43,292 nt of DNA, taken from Luminiphilus sp. (GTDB taxonomy: Bacteria > Pseudomonadota > Gammaproteobacteria > Pseudomonadales > Halieaceae). The stretch spans positions 1 to 43,292 of the forward strand of contig JAOHHD010000012.1 of assembly GCA_028117185.1 (NCBI GenBank), written 5' to 3'. The notes beneath the pieces were generated by a model, which made no database searches, was not told where the DNA came from, and worked only from the letters and a program-made list of their open reading frames with translations. Positions within the stretch are counted from its first letter, which is position 1, and every line of letters begins with the position of its first letter. Both the position numbers and the translations under genes were made by a program. This document shows positions 17,651-25,753 of this stretch, one piece after another.

Positions 17651-17755
17651 CTATTGTTCAAACAGGTTGATCTCTCCGATCAGTCTGAGCAGGGCCAACG
17701 TAAGGCCGCCAGGACCCGTCTTGGCGGTCTCCGCCAGCCCGCTTGTGACACGCAC
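17651..17755 (-). other. Doubtful 34-codon ORF or gene remnant after the DASS transporter
   Basis: On the reverse strand, a GTG at 17755 opens a frame to TAG at 17651. The sequence ends LALLRLIGEINLFEQ, which looks protein-like, and the frame is open for 43 codons from the preceding stop. There is no clear ribosome site and no family is recognised. It lies 14 nt beyond the stop of the DASS gene on the same strand. It could be a small protein, the eroded 3' end of a lost gene, or chance. Confidence 0.2.
17706..17736. other. Three-arm alternative hairpin region
   Basis: CCGCCA (17706-17711), TGGCGG (17722-17727) and CCGCCA (17731-17736) allow two mutually exclusive 6-bp hairpins that share the middle arm. 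No T-tract follows on either strand. It lies between the convergent peroxiredoxin and DASS genes. Imperfect direct repeats TGTTCAACAGG (17637) and TGTTCAAACAGG (17655) lie nearby. Confidence 0.35.
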
Positions 17756-17768
17756 CTTGCCGGAAGTG

Positions 17769-19151
17769 CTATTGTAAAATCAGCGCCATGAGTCCGGCAA
17801 TCACGATCGCCCCAAACAGATTGAGCATCAGCCCTTCGCGCACCATCCGCTGAATCGGCAACTCTCCACTGCCAAACACAACCGCATTAGGCGCTGTGGC
17901 GACTGGAAGCATAAAGGCACAGCTTGCGCTCATTGCCGCAGGGACCATGAGCCACAATGGATCAATATCGACTGCCAGCGCGACTGCTGCTAACACGGGC
18001 ATGAGTAGCGCAGTGGTCGCCGTGTTAGAGGTCGCCTCCGTCAAAAAGGTCACTACCAATGCCAATAGCAGCATCATCAAGAAAACAGGCAATGTAGCAA
18101 CCAAGGTCAGCGCCTCTCCGACTTGTGCACTGAGCCCTGACGCGACAAAGCCTCGTGCCAAACAAATGCCGCCAGCAAATAACAACAATACGCCCCAAGG
18201 AATTTGACTCGCTTGCTGCCAGTCGATGAGGGGCTCCCCCTCCTTATCACGGACGACGAATAAGGTAATAACCGCCAATAGGGCCACTGAGGCATCGTTA
18301 GTAAAAGGCAGATCCAGCCACGCTTGCCAACCACCAAAGGGCTCAGCGCGGGTAATCCAGGCGACTGCGGTGAGCGCGAAAATAGTCATCACGCGTCGCT
18401 CAGCACTGCGCCAGGGGCCAACTAGCGGCAACCTAATCCCCAACTCCGTCGGCAGATTTCGCGTCACCCACCACCAAGCGGCTGGCAACAGTACGGCAAT
18501 GACCGGCATCCCCCACGACATCCACTGACCAAAGCTGATCGTTTGACCAGTAGTTTGCTCGAAAACTTGAACGAAAATGAGGTTAGGGGGGGTCCCAATG
18601 GGCGTGCCCAAACCACCGATACTGCAAGACCACGCTAGGCCGAGTAGTAACGGCACCGCTAAGCGCTCACGATCATCGCAAGATGCCAGTACGGCCATCG
18701 CAACGGGCATTAGCATCAGTGCCGATGCCGTATTAGAGATCCACATGCTAAGACCTGCACCCGCCAGCATAAAGCCCATCACCAACTGTCGAGGACGATG
18801 CCCGCCAACGAGCCTTACCACCGTCAGAGCGACCCGATGATGCGCCCCCGAGCTCTCCATACCACGAGAGAGCAAAAACCCGCCCAATAACAAGATAATC
18901 AACGGTGAACCCACAGAGCCAGCAACCTGCTCGACCGTCAATATCCCCGCCATGGGCAATACCGATAACGGCAGCAGTGAGGTCACCGGTATCGGAATCG
19001 GTTCAAAGATCCACCAAGCCATGCAGAGCCACGCAACCACCGCTGTCACAACAATTGCGTCACTTTGGCCCGTTAGCATCAGGATCGCGGCTAGGCAGGC
19101 CGCTGAGATCGCTCCCGGCCACACTGTCCGCCGTGGATCTAAGTAGGTCAT
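17769..19151 (-). CDS. DASS-family (SLC13) sodium/carboxylate symporter
   Basis: A 460-residue polytopic membrane transporter. Both Ser-Asn-Thr substrate/sodium-binding signatures are visible: ISNTASALMLMPV in the first half and TSNTATTALLMPVL in the second. A GTPIGTPPN loop lies between them. Family members import dicarboxylates such as succinate and malate, or sulphate, with sodium. A CAGGAG site sits immediately next to an ATG at 19160 but 9 nt before the ATG at 19151, so I chose the latter. Transported C4-dicarboxylates would feed pckA-dependent gluconeogenesis (inference). The gene is divergent from moaA with only 54 nt between the start codons. Confidence 0.9.
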   Translation of the reverse strand: MTYLDPRRTVWPGAISAACLAAILMLTGQSDAIVVTAVVAWLCMAWWIFEPIPIPVTSLLPLSVLPMAGILTVEQVAGSVGSPLIILLLGGFLLSRGMESSGAHHRVALTVVRLVGGHRPRQLVMGFMLAGAGLSMWISNTASALMLMPVAMAVLASCDDRERLAVPLLLGLAWSCSIGGLGTPIGTPPNLIFVQVFEQTTGQTISFGQWMSWGMPVIAVLLPAAWWWVTRNLPTELGIRLPLVGPWRSAERRVMTIFALTAVAWITRAEPFGGWQAWLDLPFTNDASVALLAVITLFVVRDKEGEPLIDWQQASQIPWGVLLLFAGGICLARGFVASGLSAQVGEALTLVATLPVFLMMLLLALVVTFLTEATSNTATTALLMPVLAAVALAVDIDPLWLMVPAAMSASCAFMLPVATAPNAVVFGSGELPIQRMVREGLMLNLFGAIVIAGLMALILQ

Positions 19152-19192
19152 AATCTTCATCTCCTGTATGCTCCCCCACCCTCGTCCTTGTG

Positions 19193-19198
19193 TACACT
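19193..19198 (+). promoter_or_regulatory. Putative -10 element of moaA, possible leaderless start
   Basis: TACACT is placed so that transcription would begin at about 19205, next to the moaA ATG at 19206. There is no Shine-Dalgarno sequence in the intervening CCCCCGC and no recognisable -35. Confidence 0.35.
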
Positions 19199-19205
19199 CC
19201 CCCGC

Positions 19206-20210
19206 ATGACATTAGGCAATACGACACAACTGATCGATGGTTTCGATCGCACGATTTCATACCTGAGGTTATCGGTTACCGATCGTTGCGATTTTCGATG
19301 CCAGTACTGTATGGCGGAAACTATGCAGTTTCTCCCCCGTGCCGAGGTATTGTCTATAGAAGAGCTCCTGCGGACTGCGCGGCTATTCACTGAATTGGGC
19401 GTCAAAAAAATCCGCGTCACCGGTGGTGAGCCTCTCATTCGTCGCGGCGTCGACACCTTGTTTCAGGGGATTGGACAACTCCCGGGCTTAGAAACCCTAG
19501 CACTCACTACCAACGCCAGTCACTTGACTGAGTCTGCTTCGTTACTACGACAAGCCGGTGTGAACTCGATCAACATCAGCTTAGACAGCCTGCGCCCAGA
19601 TCGTTTCCGCGACATCACTCGGATCGGTAAGTTAGACACGGTACTGCGCGGTATCGACGCCGCAGTGCAGGCTGGCTTTGAGAAAATAAGATTAAACACC
19701 GTTATTTTAGAGGGACTGAATCGGGATGAAGTCTTACCGCTGACTCAGTTCGCCCTCGATAAGCAGATTGGCATCGCTTTTATTGAAGAAATGCCCCTCG
19801 GGCAAGTCAATCTGGGGAGTAAACCCCTGAGCTATGTCTCCTCAGACGAACTGATCGAAGAGTTAAATAGCCACTTCGCACTTGAGCCCGTAAGCAGTCA
19901 TGAAACCGCTGGCCCGTCTCGCAACTTTTTGATCCCGGGTACCCAAACTCAGGTGGGTTTTATCTCGCCACATAGCAACAACTTTTGTGGATCTTGTAAT
20001 CGACTGAGAATCAGTGCTGAAGGCCGCTTGCTGATGTGCCTTGGCAATGAGGAATCAATCGACCTCCGGCAACTCATGCGCGCGGGCGAGAGTGATCAGG
20101 GCATCAAGACCGCTATTATTGACAGTCTGTCACTAAAACCAGAGCGCCATGTTTTCGACCGTCCCGATGAACCGCAAATTATGCGGTTCATGAACGCGAC
20201 CGGCGGTTAA
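19206..20210 (+). CDS. moaA: GTP 3',8-cyclase MoaA (molybdenum cofactor biosynthesis)
   Basis: A 334-residue radical SAM enzyme. The N-terminal cluster motif CxxxCxxC is Cys28, Cys32 and Cys35 in RCDFRCQYC. The second C-terminal cluster lies in NNFCGSCNRLR, with a downstream Cys in LLMCLG. The protein ends in Gly-Gly, the conserved tail needed for activity. With MoaC it converts GTP to cyclic pyranopterin phosphate. ATG 19206 is preferred over a TTG at 19188. No other moa/mog gene is nearby. A MoxR ATPase and a VWA protein follow in the same direction, within 24 and 5 nt, which suggests an operon. Confidence 0.96.
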   Translation: MTLGNTTQLIDGFDRTISYLRLSVTDRCDFRCQYCMAETMQFLPRAEVLSIEELLRTARLFTELGVKKIRVTGGEPLIRRGVDTLFQGIGQLPGLETLALTTNASHLTESASLLRQAGVNSINISLDSLRPDRFRDITRIGKLDTVLRGIDAAVQAGFEKIRLNTVILEGLNRDEVLPLTQFALDKQIGIAFIEEMPLGQVNLGSKPLSYVSSDELIEELNSHFALEPVSSHETAGPSRNFLIPGTQTQVGFISPHSNNFCGSCNRLRISAEGRLLMCLGNEESIDLRQLMRAGESDQGIKTAIIDSLSLKPERHVFDRPDEPQIMRFMNATGG

Positions 20211-20234
20211 TGTCAGTCCACCAAGAGAGAGCCC

Positions 20235-21176
20235 GTGTCTACTAATCACTACCCCGCATTAAATCAAGTTGAAGCCATTCAGAATGCATTTGAGGATGCC
20301 GGCTATATTTGTACGACCCGCATCGCCACGGTGATCCGCCTGGCTGCAGCCCTGGAAAAACCGGTGCTGATTGAAGGACCGCCCGGCGTGGGTAAAACGG
20401 AGCTCGCCAAGACGTGCGCCACGGTTGTCGATCGGCCGCTAGTTAGGCTGCAATGTTATGAGGGGCTCGACGAGAGCAAGGCCCTCTATGAGTGGAAATA
20501 CGGCAAGCAACTCCTCTACACGCAGCTACTCAAAGAGCAGTTAGGCGATGTGCTTGATGGCGCCAAGGGGCTCAACGAGTCAATGGCACGGTTGCATGAG
20601 TTTGGTGACGTCTTTTATTCGGAGGCTTTCCTCGAATCGCGACCCCTACTCAAGGCAATGGAGGCGGATCAAGGCGGCGTCTTACTCATTGATGAAATCG
20701 ACAAAGCCGATTTCGAATTTGAATCACTGCTCTTAGAAGTGCTCTCGGATTATCAGGTATCGATTCCTGAGCTTGGGACCATCCGTGCTCGCTCCAAACC
20801 ATTAGTGTTCCTTACCAGTAACGATACGCGGGATCTCTCCGATGCGCTGAAACGTCGCTGTCTCCACCTTCACATCCCCTTTCCATCTGTCGAATTGGAG
20901 GCAAAGATAGTCGCCAGTCGCGTGCCTGATTTGGCGCAGTCGATGACAAAAAAGCTGGTCCAGTTTGTTCACGCTGTTCGGTTGCTGGATCTAAAAAAGG
21001 CACCGGCCATTTCAGAGACGGTCGACTGGGCTAAAAGTCTTTTGCTACTGCATGCAAAAGACTTAGACAGTGCCCTTGTTCAGGACACGCTCAACGTATT
21101 ACTGAAATACGAAGACGATATCCAAACAGCCCAGGGACAGCTATCTAAACTCATGGTCGCTGCTGCAGAGTCGTAA
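20235..21176 (+). CDS. MoxR-type AAA+ ATPase (CoxD-like)
   Basis: A 313-residue AAA+ ATPase. Walker A is GPPGVGKT at residues 48-55 and Walker B is LLIDEIDKAD near 155-165. The sensor region FLTSNDTRDLSDALKRRC carries the arginine finger. The QCYEGLDESKALYEWKY segment is characteristic of the CoxD/MoxR branch. These ATPases work with a VWA partner as chaperones for metalloenzyme activation or complex remodelling. The GTG start at 20235 follows AGAGAG. It sits between moaA and the VWA gene. Since MoaA supplies molybdopterin and CoxD/CoxE pairs mature Mo-hydroxylases, a link to a molybdoenzyme is plausible, but none is encoded here. Confidence 0.9.
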   Translation: MSTNHYPALNQVEAIQNAFEDAGYICTTRIATVIRLAAALEKPVLIEGPPGVGKTELAKTCATVVDRPLVRLQCYEGLDESKALYEWKYGKQLLYTQLLKEQLGDVLDGAKGLNESMARLHEFGDVFYSEAFLESRPLLKAMEADQGGVLLIDEIDKADFEFESLLLEVLSDYQVSIPELGTIRARSKPLVFLTSNDTRDLSDALKRRCLHLHIPFPSVELEAKIVASRVPDLAQSMTKKLVQFVHAVRLLDLKKAPAISETVDWAKSLLLLHAKDLDSALVQDTLNVLLKYEDDIQTAQGQLSKLMVAAAES

Positions 21177-21181
21177 CACCA

Positions 21182-22630
21182 ATGGGGCAACGGGAACACG
21201 ATAAAACCGCCGCAGGTGCCAATCACGCCACAGTCAGTAGCGATCAATTGCTCGCGTTCATGCAGTATTTAAGAGGTCAAAAGATAGCGGTGTCACCCGC
21301 CGACACGCTCGATGCCGTCGCCGTCGCCGAATTATTGGGCTACGGCAATCGCTCGCGACTACGCGACGGTCTGGCTTCGACACTGGCCAAATCTCAGTAC
21401 GAACTCACTGTCTTTGAGGCCGCATTCGACCAGTATTTTCAACCCGCATTGCGAAGAACTGGCGCTGCTGCAGCATCTCATGACGATGATGGTGCCAGCG
21501 CAACAGCGGCGCCGGAAACAGATGCTCCCATGCCAGCTTCCTCACCAGAGCATAGTGACGAGGACCCACTGGACGGTTTGCGCGGCAATAGTCTGTTTGA
21601 TGCGCTGGAAAATCGTGATGACAGTGCCCTCTCTGTTGCCATTGAGACGGCTGCGGCAGAGGCCAAAGTGGATGATATTTCGTTGTTTACGCAGCGTGGG
21701 CAGTATGTTCGAAAAATACTGGATGCCTTGGGCGATGAGGCGCTGAGGGATGCCGCCATCGAGTTTGAACAGAGCGAGCCCGCCGCCTTCGAGGCCGTAC
21801 AGGCGTTAAGAGAGCAGCTACGCGAGCGCGTGAGAGACCGTGTCGAGCGCGCTTATCTCATTCACGCTAAAGCGGAAACGGAAGATCTCTTGGATGAATC
21901 GCTCTCGAAAATAAAACTGGGCAATGTTGATCACAGTCAGATGGCGCGCCTTAAGCGCTTGATGGATCGTATGGCACGTAAACTGGCTGCGCGGCATGGC
22001 AGGCGCCGACGGCGCTACCGCCGGGGGAAATTGAACGTCGGAGAAACCGTGCGGCGCGCGATTCCCACCGACGGTGTGCCCTTCGCACCCCGTTGGCGTA
22101 AATCTGAACGGAAACGCCCGCAAATTATGGCAATTTGTGATGTGAGCGGCTCGGTCGCCGCCTACGCTAAATTTCTTTTGATGTTTCTCTATGCATTGCA
22201 AGATGTGTTGCCGAGAACACGGACCTTCGCTTTTTCAGCTGCGCTTGGGGAAGTCAGCGATCTGTTTGCTGACTTGCCCGTGGCCGAGGCGATTGAACGA
22301 GTCAATCTCAAGTATGGGGGTGCGACAGATTACGGGCGGGCGCTGCACGAGTTTTCTGAGACCGCATTAGCCGAGGTGAATAGCGCCACCACCATCATCA
22401 TTCTAGGGGACGCACGCAATAACCAAGCCGACGCCAGAGTCGACCTACTCGCAGAAATGAAGGCGCGCGCCAAGCAGCTGATATGGCTGAACCCGGAGTC
22501 CATCCGGTTATGGGGTACAGGCGACTCCGAAATGTTGCGTATGAAAAAACACTGCCATCTCGTGCGCGAGTGCAATAATCTCAAACAGCTTGAGCGTATT
22601 ATCGACAAGATGCTCTCGGACAGACGTTAA
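21182..22630 (+). CDS. VWA domain protein, CoxE-like
   Basis: A 482-residue protein. The N-terminal helical domain ends in a low-complexity acidic/Ala-rich linker (residues about 94-130). A strongly basic stretch RHGRRRRRYRRGK lies at 271-283. The C-terminal von Willebrand A domain has a complete metal-ion-dependent adhesion site: D320, S322 and S324 in DVSGS, T382 in GGATD, and D410 in GDARNN. It starts 5 nt after the MoxR gene, so the two are translationally linked and probably form the usual MoxR-VWA pair. The client complex is unknown. Convergent with pilU, 148 nt away. Confidence 0.9.
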   Translation: MGQREHDKTAAGANHATVSSDQLLAFMQYLRGQKIAVSPADTLDAVAVAELLGYGNRSRLRDGLASTLAKSQYELTVFEAAFDQYFQPALRRTGAAAASHDDDGASATAAPETDAPMPASSPEHSDEDPLDGLRGNSLFDALENRDDSALSVAIETAAAEAKVDDISLFTQRGQYVRKILDALGDEALRDAAIEFEQSEPAAFEAVQALREQLRERVRDRVERAYLIHAKAETEDLLDESLSKIKLGNVDHSQMARLKRLMDRMARKLAARHGRRRRRYRRGKLNVGETVRRAIPTDGVPFAPRWRKSERKRPQIMAICDVSGSVAAYAKFLLMFLYALQDVLPRTRTFAFSAALGEVSDLFADLPVAEAIERVNLKYGGATDYGRALHEFSETALAEVNSATTIIILGDARNNQADARVDLLAEMKARAKQLIWLNPESIRLWGTGDSEMLRMKKHCHLVRECNNLKQLERIIDKMLSDRR

Positions 22631-22778
22631 CGCCCGCCGCACCACAATAATGCAAGCCCTTCCCCCGCGCTGAGCTCTTTGACTGAGCCCGTGGCGCTCC
22701 CCGCCAGCGCAGCATCAAACACGGTGGGTAGCGACAAAAAGGATACGCGCGCTATCGGCGGCCCTGCCGTGGCTCAGC

Positions 22779-23885
22779 TTACTCCTCTGACGCCAAGGTA
22801 AAATGAGATTCTTCTTTTTGCTTTTGATCACCATCGAGCTTGAACTTTAAACGCAAGTTATTCTCAGAATCCGCATTGTGCAGTGCCTCTTTTTCCGAGA
22901 TAAGGCCGGCTTTACACAAGTCAAAGAGCGCCATATCGAATGTTTTCATCCCGCGATCTTTTGATTTCTCCATGATCTCTTTGATACCACTGATATCGCC
23001 TCGCAAAATCAGTTCTTTCACAGTAGGCGACCCCAGCATGACTTCAATCGCCGCGCTTCTACCGCCCTCAATATTGGGGATCAATCGCTGCGATACAAAA
23101 GCTTGTAAATTCAACGATAAATCCAGCAGCAGCTGTTGACGCTTTTCCTCAGGAAAAAAATTAATGATGCGATCCAAAGCTTGATTAGCACTGTTGGCGT
23201 CAAGCGTCGAGATACACAGGTGTCCGGTTTCCGCAAAGGAAAGTGCGTGCTCCATCGTTTCTCGGTCACGAATTTCACCGATCAAAATGACATCGGGTGC
23301 CTGTCGTAACGTATTCTTTAAGGCGTTGTGCCAGTTACGCGTATCGACCCCCACCTCACGTTGATTCACAATCGATTTTTTATGTTGATGAACAAATTCG
23401 ACAGGATCTTCAATCGTCACAATATGTCCACTGGCGTTGCGGTTTCGGTAATCAATCATCGCGGCAAGTGACGTCGATTTCCCCGAACCTGTCGCGCCAA
23501 CAAATAGCAGTAATCCCCGTTTTGCCATAATCAAATCAGTCAGCACCTCGGGCAAACCCAGATCACGCCAAGAGGGAATATCAGAAACGATAAAGCGAGC
23601 GACAATACTCACCTCACTCCGTTGTCGAAAAATATTGACCCTAAAACGGCCTATTTCAGGCAATGACAAAGCCAGATTCATTTCAAGATCTCGCTCAAAT
23701 TCCTGACGCTGCGCCCGATCCATCAGATCATTGGCAATATCAGCCACCTCGCCCGGTGCCAATGGCTCAGGGGAAATCGCGGTGAGCGCGCCATCAAATT
23801 TCGCACAAGCCGGTGCGCCGGTTGCCAAATAAAGGTCTGAACCCTGGCGATCCGCCAGCTCTTTTAACCATCCATAGATTCGCAT
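22779..23885 (-). CDS. pilU: Type IV pilus retraction ATPase PilU
   Basis: A 368-residue secretion ATPase of the PilT/PilU group. Walker A GATGSGKS is at residues 130-137, the Asp box is VTIEDPVEF, and Walker B includes DVILIGEIRDRETM. The C-terminal LHNADSENNLRLKF stretch and the extra acidic tail favour PilU over PilT. ATG 23885 is preferred because AAGGAG lies 11 nt upstream, while the GTG at 23894 is too close to that site. pilT is normally adjacent but is not in this window. It acts at the inner-membrane pilus base with PilT during retraction. Confidence 0.9.
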   Translation of the reverse strand: MRIYGWLKELADRQGSDLYLATGAPACAKFDGALTAISPEPLAPGEVADIANDLMDRAQRQEFERDLEMNLALSLPEIGRFRVNIFRQRSEVSIVARFIVSDIPSWRDLGLPEVLTDLIMAKRGLLLFVGATGSGKSTSLAAMIDYRNRNASGHIVTIEDPVEFVHQHKKSIVNQREVGVDTRNWHNALKNTLRQAPDVILIGEIRDRETMEHALSFAETGHLCISTLDANSANQALDRIINFFPEEKRQQLLLDLSLNLQAFVSQRLIPNIEGGRSAAIEVMLGSPTVKELILRGDISGIKEIMEKSKDRGMKTFDMALFDLCKAGLISEKEALHNADSENNLRLKFKLDGDQKQKEESHFTLASEE

Positions 23886-24055
23886 GACTGACACTTCTCC
23901 TTGTGTTCACGTCTGGGACTGAGTGGCTCGCGCCAACTTAATGGCATCGCCTCTGTACGAGGCCTTGCTGGCACCGTACACTCCGCCCCAATTTAACGCC
24001 GCCTGCGGCCCTTAGCCCAGTGCTATTGTCGTCAATTCATCACATAGGAGAGACC

Positions 24056-25633
24056 GTGTCGAAATACGCTTCAGTCTTTCGTCAGGTGCTGAATGAGCAC
24101 CCAGAGCTACTTACCCAGATTCGACGTGGTGTTGAAAAGGAGAGCTTGCGTGTCACAGAAGATCACGCGACGCTTGCGCAGACTCAACATCCAGCGGCGC
24201 TGGGCTCGGCGCTGACCCATCCCGCCATTACCACCGACTATTCGGAAGCATTGCTGGAGTTTATTACGCCAGCCGAATCTTCTATCGAAGCAACGGAACA
24301 ATCTCTGGCCGAGCTACACCGATTTACGGCTCGGCAACTCGATAAAGAACTGCTCTGGAATGCCAGCATGCCATGTATTGTCAGTGGCGATGCAGAAATT
24401 CCCATCGCGCAATTTGGACGGTCCAATGTTGGGCAGATGAAACGCATTTATCGCAACGGTTTGAGCGTACGATACGGTCGCAAAATGCAGGCTATTGCCG
24501 GACTTCATTACAATTTTTCATTACCGCTCAGTTTTTGGTCAACGGTACAAACGCGGATTGAATCGGATCGCGATCCGATCACCTTGCAAACAGATGGCTA
24601 TCTGGGTCTCATTCGAAACTTTTTTTCGCGCGCTTGGGTATTGCTCTATCTTCTCGGCGCGTCACCTACGGTTTGTGCCAGCTTTGTACAGGGCAATCGT
24701 AACCACCCTCTCAAACCGATGGGCGACGATCACCATAGTTATTATCTCCCCCATGCCACCTCACTGAGAATGGGCGATCTTGGCTATACGAGTAACGCTC
24801 AGGCAGATCTGAATGTCTGCTATAACGATCTAGACCAATATATTTCAACTTTGCGCAATGCCATCCTGACGCCGCACCAGGCCTATCAGGACTTCACCTT
24901 CATGGATAATGGTGAACCTGCGCAGCTCAATGATGCGCTGCTCCAAATCGAAAATGAATATTACAGTCCGATCCGACCGAAACGGGTTACCGAAAGTGGC
25001 GAAGCACCGGTCGCCGCACTGGGTCGCAGCGGTATCGAATACATCGAGGTGCGATGTGTCGATATCAATCCCTTTATCCCCTATGGCATTGATGCCGACA
25101 CCATGCGCTTGCTTGACCTTTTTCTCATGTCTTGCCTCATTGACGACAGTCCACTGTGCGATGAAGCCGGCCAGAAAAGAAATGAAGTCAACCTGCAGCG
25201 TATGATTAATCGCGGCAGAGAGCCCGATTTGACGCTGCTATCGTCTAGTGGCGTCGAGACGCCGATGCAATCGCTGGCGCAACCCGTTCTCGAACGCATG
25301 GCAGAAATTGCCGAATGGTTTACGGATCCAGCATCAGCTGATGACTATCGCCGGGTGGCAACTGAGGCCCAGCAAAAATTCGCTGACCCAGACCGAACGC
25401 TCTCAGCTCGAATGCTTCGTGAGATGGAAGAGAGCGGACTCAGTTATTCGCAACTCGCGTTACGTTATTCCCGCCAGTGGCACGCACAACATCTCAGTGA
25501 TCCCCTTTCGGAAGAAGCGGCTACTCGGCTTACAGTCGAAGCTGAGCAATCAATCCAACGGCAGCACGCTATCGAGGCACAGGATAGCGAAGCTTTCGAG
25601 GATTACCTCAACCTGTTCTACCAGCAATATTAG
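24056..25633 (+). CDS. gshA: Glutamate-cysteine ligase
   Basis: A 525-residue ATP-dependent ligase (E. coli GshA 518) that joins L-glutamate to L-cysteine, the first step of glutathione synthesis. The GTG at 24056 is set by TAGGAG 5 nt upstream; an ATG-like extension to 24020 has no site. The N-terminal RRGVEKESLRV and the central YNFSLPLSFW, VLYLLGASP and RSGIEYIEVRCVDINPF segments match the gammaproteobacterial GshA family. It lies 170 nt from pilU in the divergent direction and ends before a GC-rich palindrome. It would pair with peroxide defence genes such as the Prx5 in this window only functionally. Confidence 0.96.
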   Translation: MSKYASVFRQVLNEHPELLTQIRRGVEKESLRVTEDHATLAQTQHPAALGSALTHPAITTDYSEALLEFITPAESSIEATEQSLAELHRFTARQLDKELLWNASMPCIVSGDAEIPIAQFGRSNVGQMKRIYRNGLSVRYGRKMQAIAGLHYNFSLPLSFWSTVQTRIESDRDPITLQTDGYLGLIRNFFSRAWVLLYLLGASPTVCASFVQGNRNHPLKPMGDDHHSYYLPHATSLRMGDLGYTSNAQADLNVCYNDLDQYISTLRNAILTPHQAYQDFTFMDNGEPAQLNDALLQIENEYYSPIRPKRVTESGEAPVAALGRSGIEYIEVRCVDINPFIPYGIDADTMRLLDLFLMSCLIDDSPLCDEAGQKRNEVNLQRMINRGREPDLTLLSSSGVETPMQSLAQPVLERMAEIAEWFTDPASADDYRRVATEAQQKFADPDRTLSARMLREMEESGLSYSQLALRYSRQWHAQHLSDPLSEEAATRLTVEAEQSIQRQHAIEAQDSEAFEDYLNLFYQQY

Positions 25634-25673
25634 ACCAACGACGCCTGAGTAGACTGGCTCTGGATTCATCCCC

Positions 25674-25695
25674 AAAAAAAACGCCCCGCGGGGCG
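25674..25695 (-). terminator. Intrinsic terminator of the FKBP gene
   Basis: On the reverse strand, the palindrome CGCCCCGCGGGGCG is followed by eight T (A run at 25674-25681 on the plus strand), 59 nt after the FKBP stop. It may also weakly end gshA transcripts. Confidence 0.8.
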
Positions 25696-25753
25696 CTTTC
25701 ACTATCAAGGCGCGGCCTCAGGGACCGCTCCTATCCTCGCTTTACAGTCGATA

